Counted from the stretch's first letter, positions 1 through 6,430 are shown. The stretch: DNA of 6,572 bases from Clostridiales bacterium (GCA_019420405.1 JAHZHF010000176.1:1-6572); one strand, 5' to 3'. Translations and numbers: made by a program. Notes: generated by a model not told the origin, from the letters alone.

Positions 1-108
1 GCTAATTCGAAATTATCGTTAGCGTTTAATTTTAAGTTTGCGATTTGACGCATCGCCTGCGGATAGCTTCTCCATCTTCATGATCCCTGTCGAAACCAGT
101 ACAAGCCC
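1..108 (-). ncRNA. ssrA: tmRNA (transfer-messenger RNA), 5' part, truncated by window edge
   Basis: tmRNA rescues stalled ribosomes together with SmpB and adds a degradation tag to the unfinished protein. Read on the minus strand, the RNA starts near 108 with GGGCUUG, the 5' half of the acceptor stem, followed by the hallmark CUGGUUUCGACAGGG. A purine-rich stretch and an A/U-rich run follow. The resume codon GCU is at 21-23, and the tag frame then reads A-N-D-N-F-E-L and the first two bases of a further Ala-type codon before the window ends. ANDNF tags are typical of Clostridia, which normally end in LAA. The rest of the tag, the later pseudoknots, the T-arm and the 3' acceptor half lie outside the window. 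The exact 5' end is uncertain by 1-2 nt, because the pairing 3' strand is not visible. Confidence 0.92.
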
Positions 109-198
109 TGGTAAATATAAACGGATCTTTATAGATCAAGTTCACCGGTCTGATAACGGTATGCTAACGTAAAAAGATGTGCGAAAGAACTGCACAAT
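109..198 (-). other. ssrA precursor leader
   Basis: This is the stretch between the predicted ssrA start site (about 195-198) and the mature tmRNA 5' end (about 108). It is presumably removed by RNase P, as known for tmRNA precursors. No ORF is convincing here. Two small hairpins are visible. TGTGC/GCACA (192-196 with 178-182 on the minus strand) sits at the very start of the transcript and is followed by a TCTTTTT run. GATCT/AGATC with a 4-nt loop lies at 124-137. The first resembles a weak terminator or attenuator, but its stem is only 5 bp. Confidence 0.5.
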
Positions 199-202
199 AT
201 AT

Positions 203-231
203 AATATAGAACCGGATGTCAGAAAAGTCAA
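203..231 (-). promoter_or_regulatory. Sigma-A-type promoter of ssrA
   Basis: On the minus strand, a -35 TTGACT (226-231) is followed after exactly 17 nt by a -10 TATATT (203-208). This is near consensus for the housekeeping sigma factor. It sits between the stop codon of the 188-aa gene and the tmRNA, so ssrA probably does not depend on read-through from upstream. The predicted start is about 195-198. Confidence 0.75.
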
Positions 232-260
232 GAAAATCCGTCAAAAATTCCTTTCAACCG

Positions 261-827
261 TTAGTGCTCTGCCGGATGAACGGTAATCTGAAAATCTGAG
301 GATAAAGTACCGCAGAATTTCCGTTCTTCTGCCGGCCGGTAGATAAATGTTCCGCCCTTAAGCCCGATCTCCTGTCGGATTTCCTGTGCACCCGGTGTAT
401 ACTGTGCCAGAAGGGCAGTTTCATTTCCTTCTGTCAGTTCATATTTCAGTCTGGAAAACCAGAGCTGGCGGTCAATGTGCATACTGCTTAACTGGATCAG
501 CATCAGTGATAATATTTCATCCGAAGCAGACGTATCGGTGAGAACTTTTGCGCCACTATGAAAGAGAGCGTGATTTTCCGGAGGAAAGACTGTGGACTGA
601 GTCCCCAGGAGTGCCGGAGATATTGGAGGCAGGTTCCGGTTGATTTCCAGCACCTGCCCCAGATAGTTTACAAGGTCAGCAGGGAAGAAACCATTCAGAG
701 AGAGCAGCAGTTCAGGACCTTCCTGGCAGCGGGCGATTACTTCTGCCAGCATGTCAGGAGGCACGAGGAGGAACGGAGTGTGCTCCGCAAATGTGATTTC
801 TCTGATCGTGCTGTTCGTTCTGGTCAT
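261..827 (-). CDS. Hypothetical protein, 188 aa, unrecognised
   Basis: I do not recognise this family. The start is well supported: AGGAGG at 835-840 lies 7 nt upstream of the ATG. The predicted protein has no signal peptide and no membrane segment, so it is probably cytoplasmic. The N-terminal half is rich in Leu and Pro (LLVPPDML near 20-27, LPPISPALLG near 66-75), and the C-terminal half is more polar. There are two cysteines (about C34 and C171) and no nucleotide-binding or metal-binding motif that I can see. It follows the permease gene by 64 nt on the same strand with no convincing terminator between, so it may be the third gene of the transporter operon. A role in the same resistance or signalling system would be a guess from position only. 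The stop codon is TAA. Confidence 0.75.
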   Translation of the reverse strand: MTRTNSTIREITFAEHTPFLLVPPDMLAEVIARCQEGPELLLSLNGFFPADLVNYLGQVLEINRNLPPISPALLGTQSTVFPPENHALFHSGAKVLTDTSASDEILSLMLIQLSSMHIDRQLWFSRLKYELTEGNETALLAQYTPGAQEIRQEIGLKGGTFIYRPAEERKFCGTLSSDFQITVHPAEH

Positions 828-847
828 GATTTTTCCTCCTGAGACCT

Positions 848-875
848 GCCGGACGGAAGCAGTCTGCTGACCGGC
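848..875 (-). other. Small hairpin upstream of the 188-aa gene
   Basis: GCCGG at 848-852 pairs with CCGGC at 871-875, and inner arms AGCAG/CTGCT (858-862 and 864-868) surround a very short loop. No U-tract follows on the minus strand; instead the AGGAGG ribosome binding site lies about 8 nt downstream. It is therefore more likely to affect translation or mRNA stability between the permease and the next gene than to terminate transcription. Confidence 0.35.
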
Positions 876-891
876 GGCTTTATGTACTGAA

Positions 892-3003
892 TTAGAGTTT
901 CAGCAGTTTCCCTGTTTTTCTGACAGACATCCGGTAGATGACGTACTGGTAGATGATCACCACTGCGGCGACTGCTGCGAGCGCCAGCAGCGCCCTGATC
1001 TCGCCGGAAGCAAGGTATCTGTCATTGTTCCACATCACGAGAATCTCATACAGGAGGCAGAGTCCGACGCCAAGGATGGTTGGAAGTACGAATACTTTCC
1101 TGATCTGTCTGCGCATCAGGATTCTGCGGTAGCCGAGATCTGCGCCGAGACGCTTGATATCCTCGAATACCTGCTGATTCGTAAGTCCCACATTCTGGCT
1201 TCTTGTATAACCGATGACCCCTGCGGCAGCAATACAGATGATGAAGATGTATGCGAACATCAGGAGGCGTGTGGAAAGCTCCATGAGGTTCTGCTGGTCT
1301 GTGAGCGGTGTCATAAGCGGAGCGAACTGCCAGTCTGTCGCTCTTAACGGATTCTCCGGATCTACGATGGCTCCGACAAAGGATTCTGTATATTCCGCAC
1401 CTTCCCGTTCCTCTGTTGCGGCGTTGTAGTAGTCCATCACATCCATTGAGGGGGACATTCTCTCTGCAAATTCGCGGAACAGCTCATTGGAAAATGCGAT
1501 CTTATCCTTCATTTCACCCACTGTGCTGAAGAGTACCTGGGTTTCACGGCTGCTGTCGTCAAGTCCGGCGGAAAGCCGCTCAAAGTCAGCGTCGCTCACA
1601 ACGAAGCGGGCAGCATCGCCCATATTCTGGTAACCGCTGATATTTAACGCTTCGTAGGAAATAGTATCCACATAGGTAAGAGGCAGGTAAGCGTCTTCGC
1701 TTTCAATATAGAGCTGGTCCATCTCGCCGTAGTATGACCAGAGCGTCTCTCGCGATGTGCTTCCGATGATCTGATAGTAGGAACCATCGGGGATATCCAG
1801 ACTGATTCCGGTCAGTGCCTCGAATTCAGATGCGCTTGTCACGTCATATTTTGCGTAGCGCTCATAATATGTTTCCACGAGTTGATTGCTCTCGTCAGAG
1901 TCTCTTTCTGTCCCGCTTCCGAAGATGCGGATGAAGTCAGCTTCCCTGTAGTCTGATATCGTAATGCCGTAGGCGTCTGCAAGGCTGTTGATTTCACTCT
2001 CTGACGGCTCGTCAGCATCGTTTATATAGCGGTAGGAGAATTCCGCTTCGTATCCCTGATCAGACACTGAACTGGTCAGATACATCGGGAAATATGCAAT
2101 GGCAAACAGACCGCCGAAGAGCAGGAGGGTTATTACCAGCATGTTTCTGACAACGGAGGCACCCTGGAACTTCATCATGCCGTAATCGATCAGGTTGTTG
2201 TAATATTTCTGCGGATTTCTGCCACGCTGATGACTGGAAACAGCATACACGAGAATCCTGTAGATCCCGAAGACTGCCGCCAGATAAAATGCATTCATCC
2301 AGGCACCTACGAATATTCCCATCGTATAGGCGATAATCTGCGGCAGGATCATTGCGCAGAAGATTCCGATAATCGTGAGGATGATTCCGCTGATCAGGTA
2401 AGATTTTGACACGGATTTCTTCATCGGCTCCTGGCGGCGCTGCTCGTTGATGACTTCTATGACGTTGGTGCGTTTCATAGAGCGTCCTGCCTGAAACTGG
2501 ATGAGCAGAACCAGGATAAGCACAAAGCATATGGAGAAAAGAAAGCCGGTTACAGTGTATCCGAATTTCCCGTCATATACATCTGCGATAAGCACTTCGA
2601 TCAGCTTCCCGGCAAGGAAGGCGGTGACAGCGCCGATCACGATACCGATCGCGGAACAGATGGCTGTCATCTGAGCCAGCTCAGCGGTCAGAGAGCGCTT
2701 GAGCATATGCTTTTCAGCGCCAAGTGCGAGAAAGATCCCGATCTCACGGCTCTTATATCTGAGAAACAGTTTGGTCACATACAGGACGAATACGATACAG
2801 CCGATGGCAGCCACGCCGAAGATCAGCCACGCCTGCTTGGCGGAATCTCCTCCTTCCGGAAACGCACCCTGGATCAGGGGGCTGCATATGAGCAGCAGAA
2901 AGGATGAGATCAGCATGACCGCGAATGCGATGCTGAACTGGAACTGCCGGTAGTCGGCTTTATTTTTTTTTCGTAATTTACCCCACAGAATACGCAATGT
3001 CAT
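892..3003 (-). CDS. FtsX-like ABC transporter permease, BceB type (703 aa)
   Basis: Membrane subunit of an ABC transporter of the antimicrobial-peptide type. Ten hydrophobic segments are visible, at about residues 22-46, 57-80, 112-134, 152-172, 202-222, 228-254, 286-310, 577-597, 637-656 and 671-691. The 7+3 arrangement, with an approximately 265-residue polar domain (310-577) between TM7 and TM8, is the BceB layout; that domain is the ligand-binding part in studied Bce systems and is somewhat larger here than usual. The FtsX signature KSREIGIFLALGA (84-96) follows TM2, and a related cytoplasmic stretch (FEDIKRLGADLGYRR, 613-627) follows TM8. The ATG lies 2 nt after the ATPase stop codon with only a weak GGTGGTG upstream, which suggests translational coupling. 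Likely role: removal or sensing of peptide antibiotics acting on the cell envelope. Substrate unknown. Confidence 0.93.
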   Translation of the reverse strand: MTLRILWGKLRKKNKADYRQFQFSIAFAVMLISSFLLLICSPLIQGAFPEGGDSAKQAWLIFGVAAIGCIVFVLYVTKLFLRYKSREIGIFLALGAEKHMLKRSLTAELAQMTAICSAIGIVIGAVTAFLAGKLIEVLIADVYDGKFGYTVTGFLFSICFVLILVLLIQFQAGRSMKRTNVIEVINEQRRQEPMKKSVSKSYLISGIILTIIGIFCAMILPQIIAYTMGIFVGAWMNAFYLAAVFGIYRILVYAVSSHQRGRNPQKYYNNLIDYGMMKFQGASVVRNMLVITLLLFGGLFAIAYFPMYLTSSVSDQGYEAEFSYRYINDADEPSESEINSLADAYGITISDYREADFIRIFGSGTERDSDESNQLVETYYERYAKYDVTSASEFEALTGISLDIPDGSYYQIIGSTSRETLWSYYGEMDQLYIESEDAYLPLTYVDTISYEALNISGYQNMGDAARFVVSDADFERLSAGLDDSSRETQVLFSTVGEMKDKIAFSNELFREFAERMSPSMDVMDYYNAATEEREGAEYTESFVGAIVDPENPLRATDWQFAPLMTPLTDQQNLMELSTRLLMFAYIFIICIAAAGVIGYTRSQNVGLTNQQVFEDIKRLGADLGYRRILMRRQIRKVFVLPTILGVGLCLLYEILVMWNNDRYLASGEIRALLALAAVAAVVIIYQYVIYRMSVRKTGKLLKL

Positions 3004-3005
3004 CT

Positions 3006-3749
3006 TTATTCACCACCATTCAAGTCTTTTAATACAGAGAGCAGTTCGTCTAAAAATTCTCTTCTGCCGTTTTTTCTTACAAGCTCAGTAAATATCTTTC
3101 CGTCCTTCATAACGATTACTCTGTCACAGTAGCTGGCAGAGAAACTGTCGTGGGTTACCATAAATGTTGTGGCGTTTAATTTCTCCTGTGCCTCTAAAAA
3201 TGCTCCGATGACTGCCTCACTGGAGCGGCTGTCAAGATTTCCTGTGGGCTCGTCCGCAAGGATCAGGAGCGGATCATTCATAAGCGCCCGGGCAACCGCT
3301 GTTCGCTGCTTCTGCCCTCCGGAGATTTCTGCCGGATATTTTCCTGCGGTCTCTGAGATGCCGAACATTTTCAGAAGCTTCTTTGCCTTTGTTTCCATCT
3401 GCTTGTAGGGATCTTTGCGGATGACTTTCGGGACACATACATTTTCAAGAATCGTAAGCCCGTCCAGAAGCATGAAATCCTGAAATACAAAGCCGAGCTT
3501 CTCATTTCTCACTTTGGCAATCTGTTTCTCATCCAGTTTTGAGAGATTTACATCTTTCAGTGAAATGGTTCCTTTATCATAAGGAATGAAGCAGGAGATG
3601 CAGTTTAAAAGCGTAGTCTTACCGGAACCGGACGGTCCCATAACCGCTACAAACTCGCCTTCCTCAACCTCAAATGATACGTCCTTTAATACTTCATATC
3701 TGGTTTTGCCGTTCTGATAGCTTTTATAGAGATGTTCTACCTTCAGCAT
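3006..3749 (-). CDS. ABC transporter ATP-binding protein, BceA/LolD/MacB type (247 aa)
   Basis: Cytoplasmic ATPase that drives the permease encoded next to it. All the expected motifs are intact: Walker A GPSGSGKTT (38-46), Q-loop Q90 in FVFQD, signature ISGGQKQR (142-149), Walker B LLILADEP (161-168) with catalytic E167, D-loop NLDS (171-174) and H-loop H200. The stretch LADEPTGNLDS is typical of the MacB/LolD/BceA group, which pairs with FtsX-like permeases. Length is normal for the group. The start is supported by AAGGAGG (3759-3765), 9 nt before the ATG. It is the first gene of the minus-strand operon and is divergent from the response regulator. The family resemblance is clear, but the substrate cannot be read from the ATPase. 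Confidence 0.95.
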   Translation of the reverse strand: MLKVEHLYKSYQNGKTRYEVLKDVSFEVEEGEFVAVMGPSGSGKTTLLNCISCFIPYDKGTISLKDVNLSKLDEKQIAKVRNEKLGFVFQDFMLLDGLTILENVCVPKVIRKDPYKQMETKAKKLLKMFGISETAGKYPAEISGGQKQRTAVARALMNDPLLILADEPTGNLDSRSSEAVIGAFLEAQEKLNATTFMVTHDSFSASYCDRVIVMKDGKIFTELVRKNGRREFLDELLSVLKDLNGGE

Positions 3750-3765
3750 TTTAAAAGTCCTCCTT

Positions 3766-3811
3766 ATGTGTCTATTCAGGCTACGGTTTATGCCGTATTC
3801 CGTTTGCTGTG
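3766..3811 (-). other. 5' untranslated leader of the transporter operon
   Basis: The region between the predicted transcription start (about 3805-3810) and the ribosome binding site of the ATPase gene. It contains a small hairpin, TACGG (3782-3786) with CCGTA (3793-3797), around a 6-nt loop. No leader peptide is convincing. The hairpin is too small to assign a function. Confidence 0.3.
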
Positions 3812-3846
3812 ATTATATTGTAGTGAAAAAAGGGGGAAGATTGAAC
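3812..3846 (-). promoter_or_regulatory. Probable promoter of the transporter operon (poor -35)
   Basis: On the minus strand, a perfect -10 TATAAT (3812-3817) overlaps an alternative TACAAT (3817-3822). There is no good -35 at the proper distance: the best candidate for TACAAT is TTCAAT at 3840-3845 (17-nt spacer). A CCCCCTTTTTT tract fills the spacer. A strong -10 with a poor -35 is common in promoters that need an activator, which would fit control by the divergently encoded regulator. That control is an inference. Confidence 0.55.
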
Positions 3847-3855
3847 GGGGCGTGG

Positions 3856-3869
3856 TGTCAAGTTTGACA
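3856..3869. promoter_or_regulatory. Palindrome TGTCAAGTTTGACA, candidate operator
   Basis: Perfect 6-bp arms TGTCAA/TTGACA around a 2-bp centre. It lies about 50-57 bp upstream of the predicted start of the transporter transcript, where an activator would usually bind. LytTR regulators generally use 9-bp direct repeats about one helical turn apart rather than palindromes, so the bound protein may be something else. On the minus strand the TTGACA arm also looks like a -35, but the nearest -10 is 33 nt away. Confidence 0.4.
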
Positions 3870-3951
3870 TGGATTTTGTAATTTTTTGCTATTTTGTTGA
3901 CTAACTTCCGGTCGCATAACGTCCGAAAACAGAGAGTATTTGCAAAACGTA

Positions 3952-4164
3952 TTCTTCGGAGATGGAGGATATGTTCGGGGTTCCGCTCCGGGGAATAAGA
4001 GCAACTAAGAAGTTCCGGGCACGGACTAAATACAAGGACAGGCGGTGAGCAACTCGCTTCGCTCAGACAATCTCACCGCCTGTCCTAACGTCCGCACCCG
4101 GAACTCCAAGTTGCACTAATCCCCCTGCGAAGTCATCCCGCCCACATCCTCCATCTCCGCAGAA
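3952..4164. repeat. Long imperfect inverted repeat (hairpin 1)
   Basis: Arms of about 100 nt fold back through successive paired blocks. CGGAGATGGAGGAT (3957-3970) pairs with 4146-4159, 14/14, with four more outer pairs. GGGG (3990-3993) pairs with 4122-4125. GCAACT (4001-4006) pairs with 4109-4114. AGTTCCGGG (4011-4019) pairs with 4097-4105. CGGAC (4022-4026) pairs with 4090-4094. GGACAGGCGGTGAG (4036-4049) pairs with 4072-4085, 14/14. The apical loop is about 4050-4071. This is far longer than a rho-independent terminator, and no terminal U-tract follows on either strand. Confidence 0.85.
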
Positions 4165-4291
4165 AGCGGAGCGGAGCATTTGAAGAGTTCTTTCTGAGTC
4201 CGGGAAGGTGTGTGGAGTGTGACTTTTGCCGGAACACGAAACACACCTTCCCGGAACTCAGAATACCCTTATCCAAACACTCCGCCCGCTT
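4164..4291. repeat. Second long inverted repeat (hairpin 2)
   Basis: The core is a 22-bp stem (4192-4213 with 4241-4263) that is perfect apart from one bulged A, around a 27-nt loop. An outer stem adds AAGCGG (4164-4169 with 4286-4291), GCGGAG (4171-4176 with 4280-4285) and TTTG (4179-4182 with 4274-4277). It directly adjoins hairpin 1. Both hairpins carry the same 10-mer CCCGGAACTC on their descending arms (4097-4106 and 4250-4259), which suggests that one arose partly from the other or that the motif is selected. Confidence 0.85.
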
Positions 4292-4348
4292 CCGTACCTA
4301 CTTACCTCCTCCTGAAATGTTATTGCGCGAAATAGCGAAAATAGTCAC

Positions 4349-4378
4349 TTGTTAGATCCCGGAAGTGGATGATATAAT
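4349..4378 (+). promoter_or_regulatory. Promoter of the regulator-kinase operon (extended -10)
   Basis: A perfect TATAAT (4373-4378) is preceded by TG one base upstream (4370-4371), which gives an extended -10. A partial -35, TTGTTA (4349-4354), lies 18 nt upstream. The promoter begins only about 12 bp beyond the right end of the repeat element, so the insertion, if it is one, left the core promoter intact but replaced whatever lay upstream. Confidence 0.65.
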
Positions 4379-4419
4379 CTTGCATGGTTATGAAGTGAGA
4401 CACAGAGGAGGACGACACC

Positions 4420-5121
4420 ATGTTACAGCTTGCGGTCTGCGATGATGAGAAGATATTCCGCAGTGATCTTAAGAGAATTATCGGTACAGAGCTCGAACTG
4501 TGCGGAATTGATTATCATATAGAGGAGTTTTCCAGTGGAGAAGAGCTGCTTTCCGGTCTGGAGCGGTCGGAGTGCCAGATCCTTTTTCTTGATATTGAGA
4601 TGAAGGGGATGGACGGAGTTGCAGCAGCCAGGAAGCTCCGGGAGAATAACCGGCAGATGGAGATCATCTTTGTGACGTCTTATGCGGATTTTGTCTTTCA
4701 GGGATATGAGGTTCGGGCGCTGAATTATATTTTAAAGCCCTATGAGCCGGAGAAGATCGCCGCGGTTCTTCATGCGGCTCTGGAAGAGCTTGATGTGGAA
4801 GCGGAGAAATATTATGTCATAGAGCAGAAGAGCGGGAGTATCAGGCTGCCCCTGTCTTCTGTGAAATATTTTGCCAGTGACAGGCGCACGGTTCATGCGG
4901 TGACGACGGGAGAGGAATATACGTTTTATGAGAAGCTGAGTGATCTGGAGACCCGGCTGCCGGAGGCTTTTGTGCGGATACATAACCGGTATCTGGTTCA
5001 TATGAAATACCTTGAGGCGATCCGCCAGAACACAGCGGTGGTGGCTGGGGAGGAACTCCCGGTGAGCCGTTCGTGCAAATCAGATCTTTCCATCGCGTTC
5101 GCGAAATATATGCTGCAGTAG
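4420..5121 (+). CDS. LytTR-family response regulator (AgrA/VirR-like, 233 aa)
   Basis: DNA-binding response regulator. The N-terminal receiver domain (about 1-120) has the acidic pair D8/D9, the phospho-acceptor D58 in LFLDIEMKGMDG, T86 in VTSYAD and K106 in ILKPY. The C-terminal LytTR domain (about 131-231) shows the family's characteristic FVRIHNRYLVHMKYLEAI (184-201) and LPVSRSCKSDL (213-223). Length is typical. The start is supported by AGGAGG at 4406-4411, 8 nt before the ATG. Its stop codon overlaps the ribosome binding site of the kinase gene, so the pair is a coupled operon. The obvious partner is the kinase downstream. The divergent ABC transporter operon is the most likely target, by position. 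It is unlike the OmpR-type BceR regulators that usually accompany Bce transporters. Confidence 0.95.
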   Translation: MLQLAVCDDEKIFRSDLKRIIGTELELCGIDYHIEEFSSGEELLSGLERSECQILFLDIEMKGMDGVAAARKLRENNRQMEIIFVTSYADFVFQGYEVRALNYILKPYEPEKIAAVLHAALEELDVEAEKYYVIEQKSGSIRLPLSSVKYFASDRRTVHAVTTGEEYTFYEKLSDLETRLPEAFVRIHNRYLVHMKYLEAIRQNTAVVAGEELPVSRSCKSDLSIAFAKYMLQ

Positions 5122-5125
5122 GAGG
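5121..5125 (+). promoter_or_regulatory. Ribosome binding site deciding the kinase start
   Basis: GGAGG here overlaps the last base of the regulator stop codon TAG (5119-5121). It is 9 nt from the ATG at 5135 but only 3 nt from the in-frame GTG at 5129. The spacing favours the ATG. Confidence 0.7.
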
Positions 5126-5134
5126 AATGTGAAG

Positions 5135-6415
5135 ATGCGATGGATACTTCTTGTACTGGACGATGTCCCTCTGCTGATTTATTCGGCACTGATCTTCATG
5201 ATTTTAAGAGAATTCGTTCCGCTCCGGTTTAAGAACCGGCTCCTGTGGGCGGCAGAGATTGTCTGTCTGACTGTCATGTGCAATGCGATTGTGTATCCGG
5301 ATGAGATCACAGGAACAGTGGGCAATCTGCTTGGACTGATCCCGATTCTGATCATTTTCCATAAAGGCGAGTGGTATATGAAGGTTACGGCAGCGCTGAT
5401 TGTCTATCCGGCGATGATGGCAGTGTCATATCTGCTGCAGGATATCGGCCAGAAGATCTGGGAGTATGGTTTTGATACGCAGATGTCATCTGTGGGGGAG
5501 AACCTGCTTTATGTGATATTCCGCGGGCTTAGAGCACCGGTCTGGTATGTGATTTACCGGTATGTGAAAATTTGGATGCCGCGTGCGATCCGGATGCTGA
5601 CCAGAAGGATGTGGCTGCTTCTGTCTGGAATTTCCCTTGCATCGTTTATCGGAATTATCATTATTATCTATGAATGCGGGTATGATAATTCTTATCTGGC
5701 ATGGCCGTCATGCATTGCGACTCTGGTTACAAGCATGGGATGCTGCTATATCTGTACCTATATGGCGAAAATCGTGCGCTCGGATATGGAGCTTGAAACC
5801 ATGCAGTACCAGAAGTCCTACTATCAGGAGCTTGAAAACAGCCAGGAGACTGTGCGCAGAATGCGCCATGATATGAAGAATCATCTCGGCGTGGCAGCAA
5901 TGCTTTTGAAAGACGGACACTATGAGAAGGCGGAGGAGTATTTAAGCGGGCTGAATCAGGAATTTGCGGCTCGGACAAAAACCTACTGTTCTGATCCCGT
6001 GGTAAATGCGGTTCTGAATGCGAAGATGCAGAGGGCACAGGAGGCGGGGATTACCTGCGAGTATCAGGTGGATCTTAAAGAGCCGCTTCCGATAGAAGAC
6101 ATCGATCTGTGCGCCCTGTTTGCCAATACGCTTGACAATGCCATAGAAGCGTGCATGAAAATCAGCGAAACAGACAGGTGCAGGATAGTACTGAAAGCGC
6201 GCTGTGTAAACGGAAATTTCAGTTTTGAGATCGATAATACAAAGGAGAATGCGGTTACAGAGAAGAAAGGAAACTTTGAGACAGATAAAGAGGACCGCCA
6301 CTCTCACGGGATCGGTCTGCGCAGTGTCAGGCAAATCGTGCAGAAATATAACGGCGAAATCAGGATAGACTATACGGCGGAAATATTTCGGGTGACAGTC
6401 TTTCTGACGGCATAA
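5135..6415 (+). CDS. Sensor histidine kinase, AgrC-like, GHKL ATPase (426 aa from the ATG)
   Basis: Membrane sensor kinase, partner of the regulator just upstream. Residues are numbered from the alternative GTG at 5129. The N-terminal half is polytopic, with about 6-7 hydrophobic segments (about 5-27, 37-57, 66-78, 86-105, 122-145, 160-181, 191-213). A short coiled linker (about 218-243) follows. The dimerisation/phosphoacceptor motif is RRMRHDMKNHLG (243-254) with H247. The N-box is NTLDNAIEAC (333-342) and the G-box HGIGL (393-397). Both are intact, and no separate F-box is obvious, as is usual for the HPK10 (AgrC/ComD/VirS) class. That class typically senses peptides through the membrane domain, with little extracellular sequence. 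The in-frame GTG at 5129 would give 428 aa, but it lies too close to the ribosome binding site. No terminator is visible after the TAA. Confidence 0.94.
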   Translation: MRWILLVLDDVPLLIYSALIFMILREFVPLRFKNRLLWAAEIVCLTVMCNAIVYPDEITGTVGNLLGLIPILIIFHKGEWYMKVTAALIVYPAMMAVSYLLQDIGQKIWEYGFDTQMSSVGENLLYVIFRGLRAPVWYVIYRYVKIWMPRAIRMLTRRMWLLLSGISLASFIGIIIIIYECGYDNSYLAWPSCIATLVTSMGCCYICTYMAKIVRSDMELETMQYQKSYYQELENSQETVRRMRHDMKNHLGVAAMLLKDGHYEKAEEYLSGLNQEFAARTKTYCSDPVVNAVLNAKMQRAQEAGITCEYQVDLKEPLPIEDIDLCALFANTLDNAIEACMKISETDRCRIVLKARCVNGNFSFEIDNTKENAVTEKKGNFETDKEDRHSHGIGLRSVRQIVQKYNGEIRIDYTAEIFRVTVFLTA

Positions 6416-6430
6416 AATGATAACAGTTCA

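Larger units (their letters stand above)
3888..4336. mobile_element. MITE-like palindromic element, copy 1 (no coding capacity)
   Basis: A 449-bp non-coding unit bounded by imperfect terminal inverted repeats. The left end reads GCTATTTTGTTGACTAAC (3888-3905). The right end, read inward on the other strand, is GCTATTTCGCGCAATAAC (4336-4319). They match at 13 of 18 positions. Matching may extend a few T residues outward. The interior is almost entirely two long hairpins (3952-4164 and 4164-4291). A second, diverged copy starts at 6431, which shows this is a repeat family rather than a unique regulatory region. No transposase and no clear target-site duplication are visible. It sits between the promoters of the transporter and regulator operons. 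Alternative: a structured non-coding RNA gene that exists in several copies. Confidence 0.6.

Noticed and set aside
558..842. Plus-strand ORF of 94 codons
   Set aside because: It lies opposite the well-supported 188-aa gene, has no good ribosome binding site, and encodes no recognisable protein. It is an antisense shadow.
848..875. Rho-independent terminator between the permease and the 188-aa gene
   Set aside because: The hairpin has no following U-tract on the minus strand and is followed by the ribosome binding site instead.
2060..2530. Minus-strand ORF of 156 codons in another frame of the permease gene
   Set aside because: It is fully contained in the permease gene, has a Cys/His/Arg-rich out-of-frame composition, and has no start signal.
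3856..3881. Classical BceR-type operator
   Set aside because: The sequence does not fit the TNACA-N4-TGTNA layout, and the local regulator is a LytTR rather than an OmpR-type protein.
3952..4291. CRISPR array or ordinary tandem repeats
   Set aside because: The repeated blocks are inverted arms of two hairpins, not regularly spaced direct repeats with unique spacers.
3882..4342. Target-site duplication around element copy 1
   Set aside because: The left flank is a T run and the right flank reads GAAAAT. The similarity is inverted rather than direct, so no duplication can be claimed.
5129..5131. GTG as kinase start codon
   Set aside because: It is only 3 nt from GGAGG, while the in-frame ATG at 5135 has a normal 9-nt spacing.
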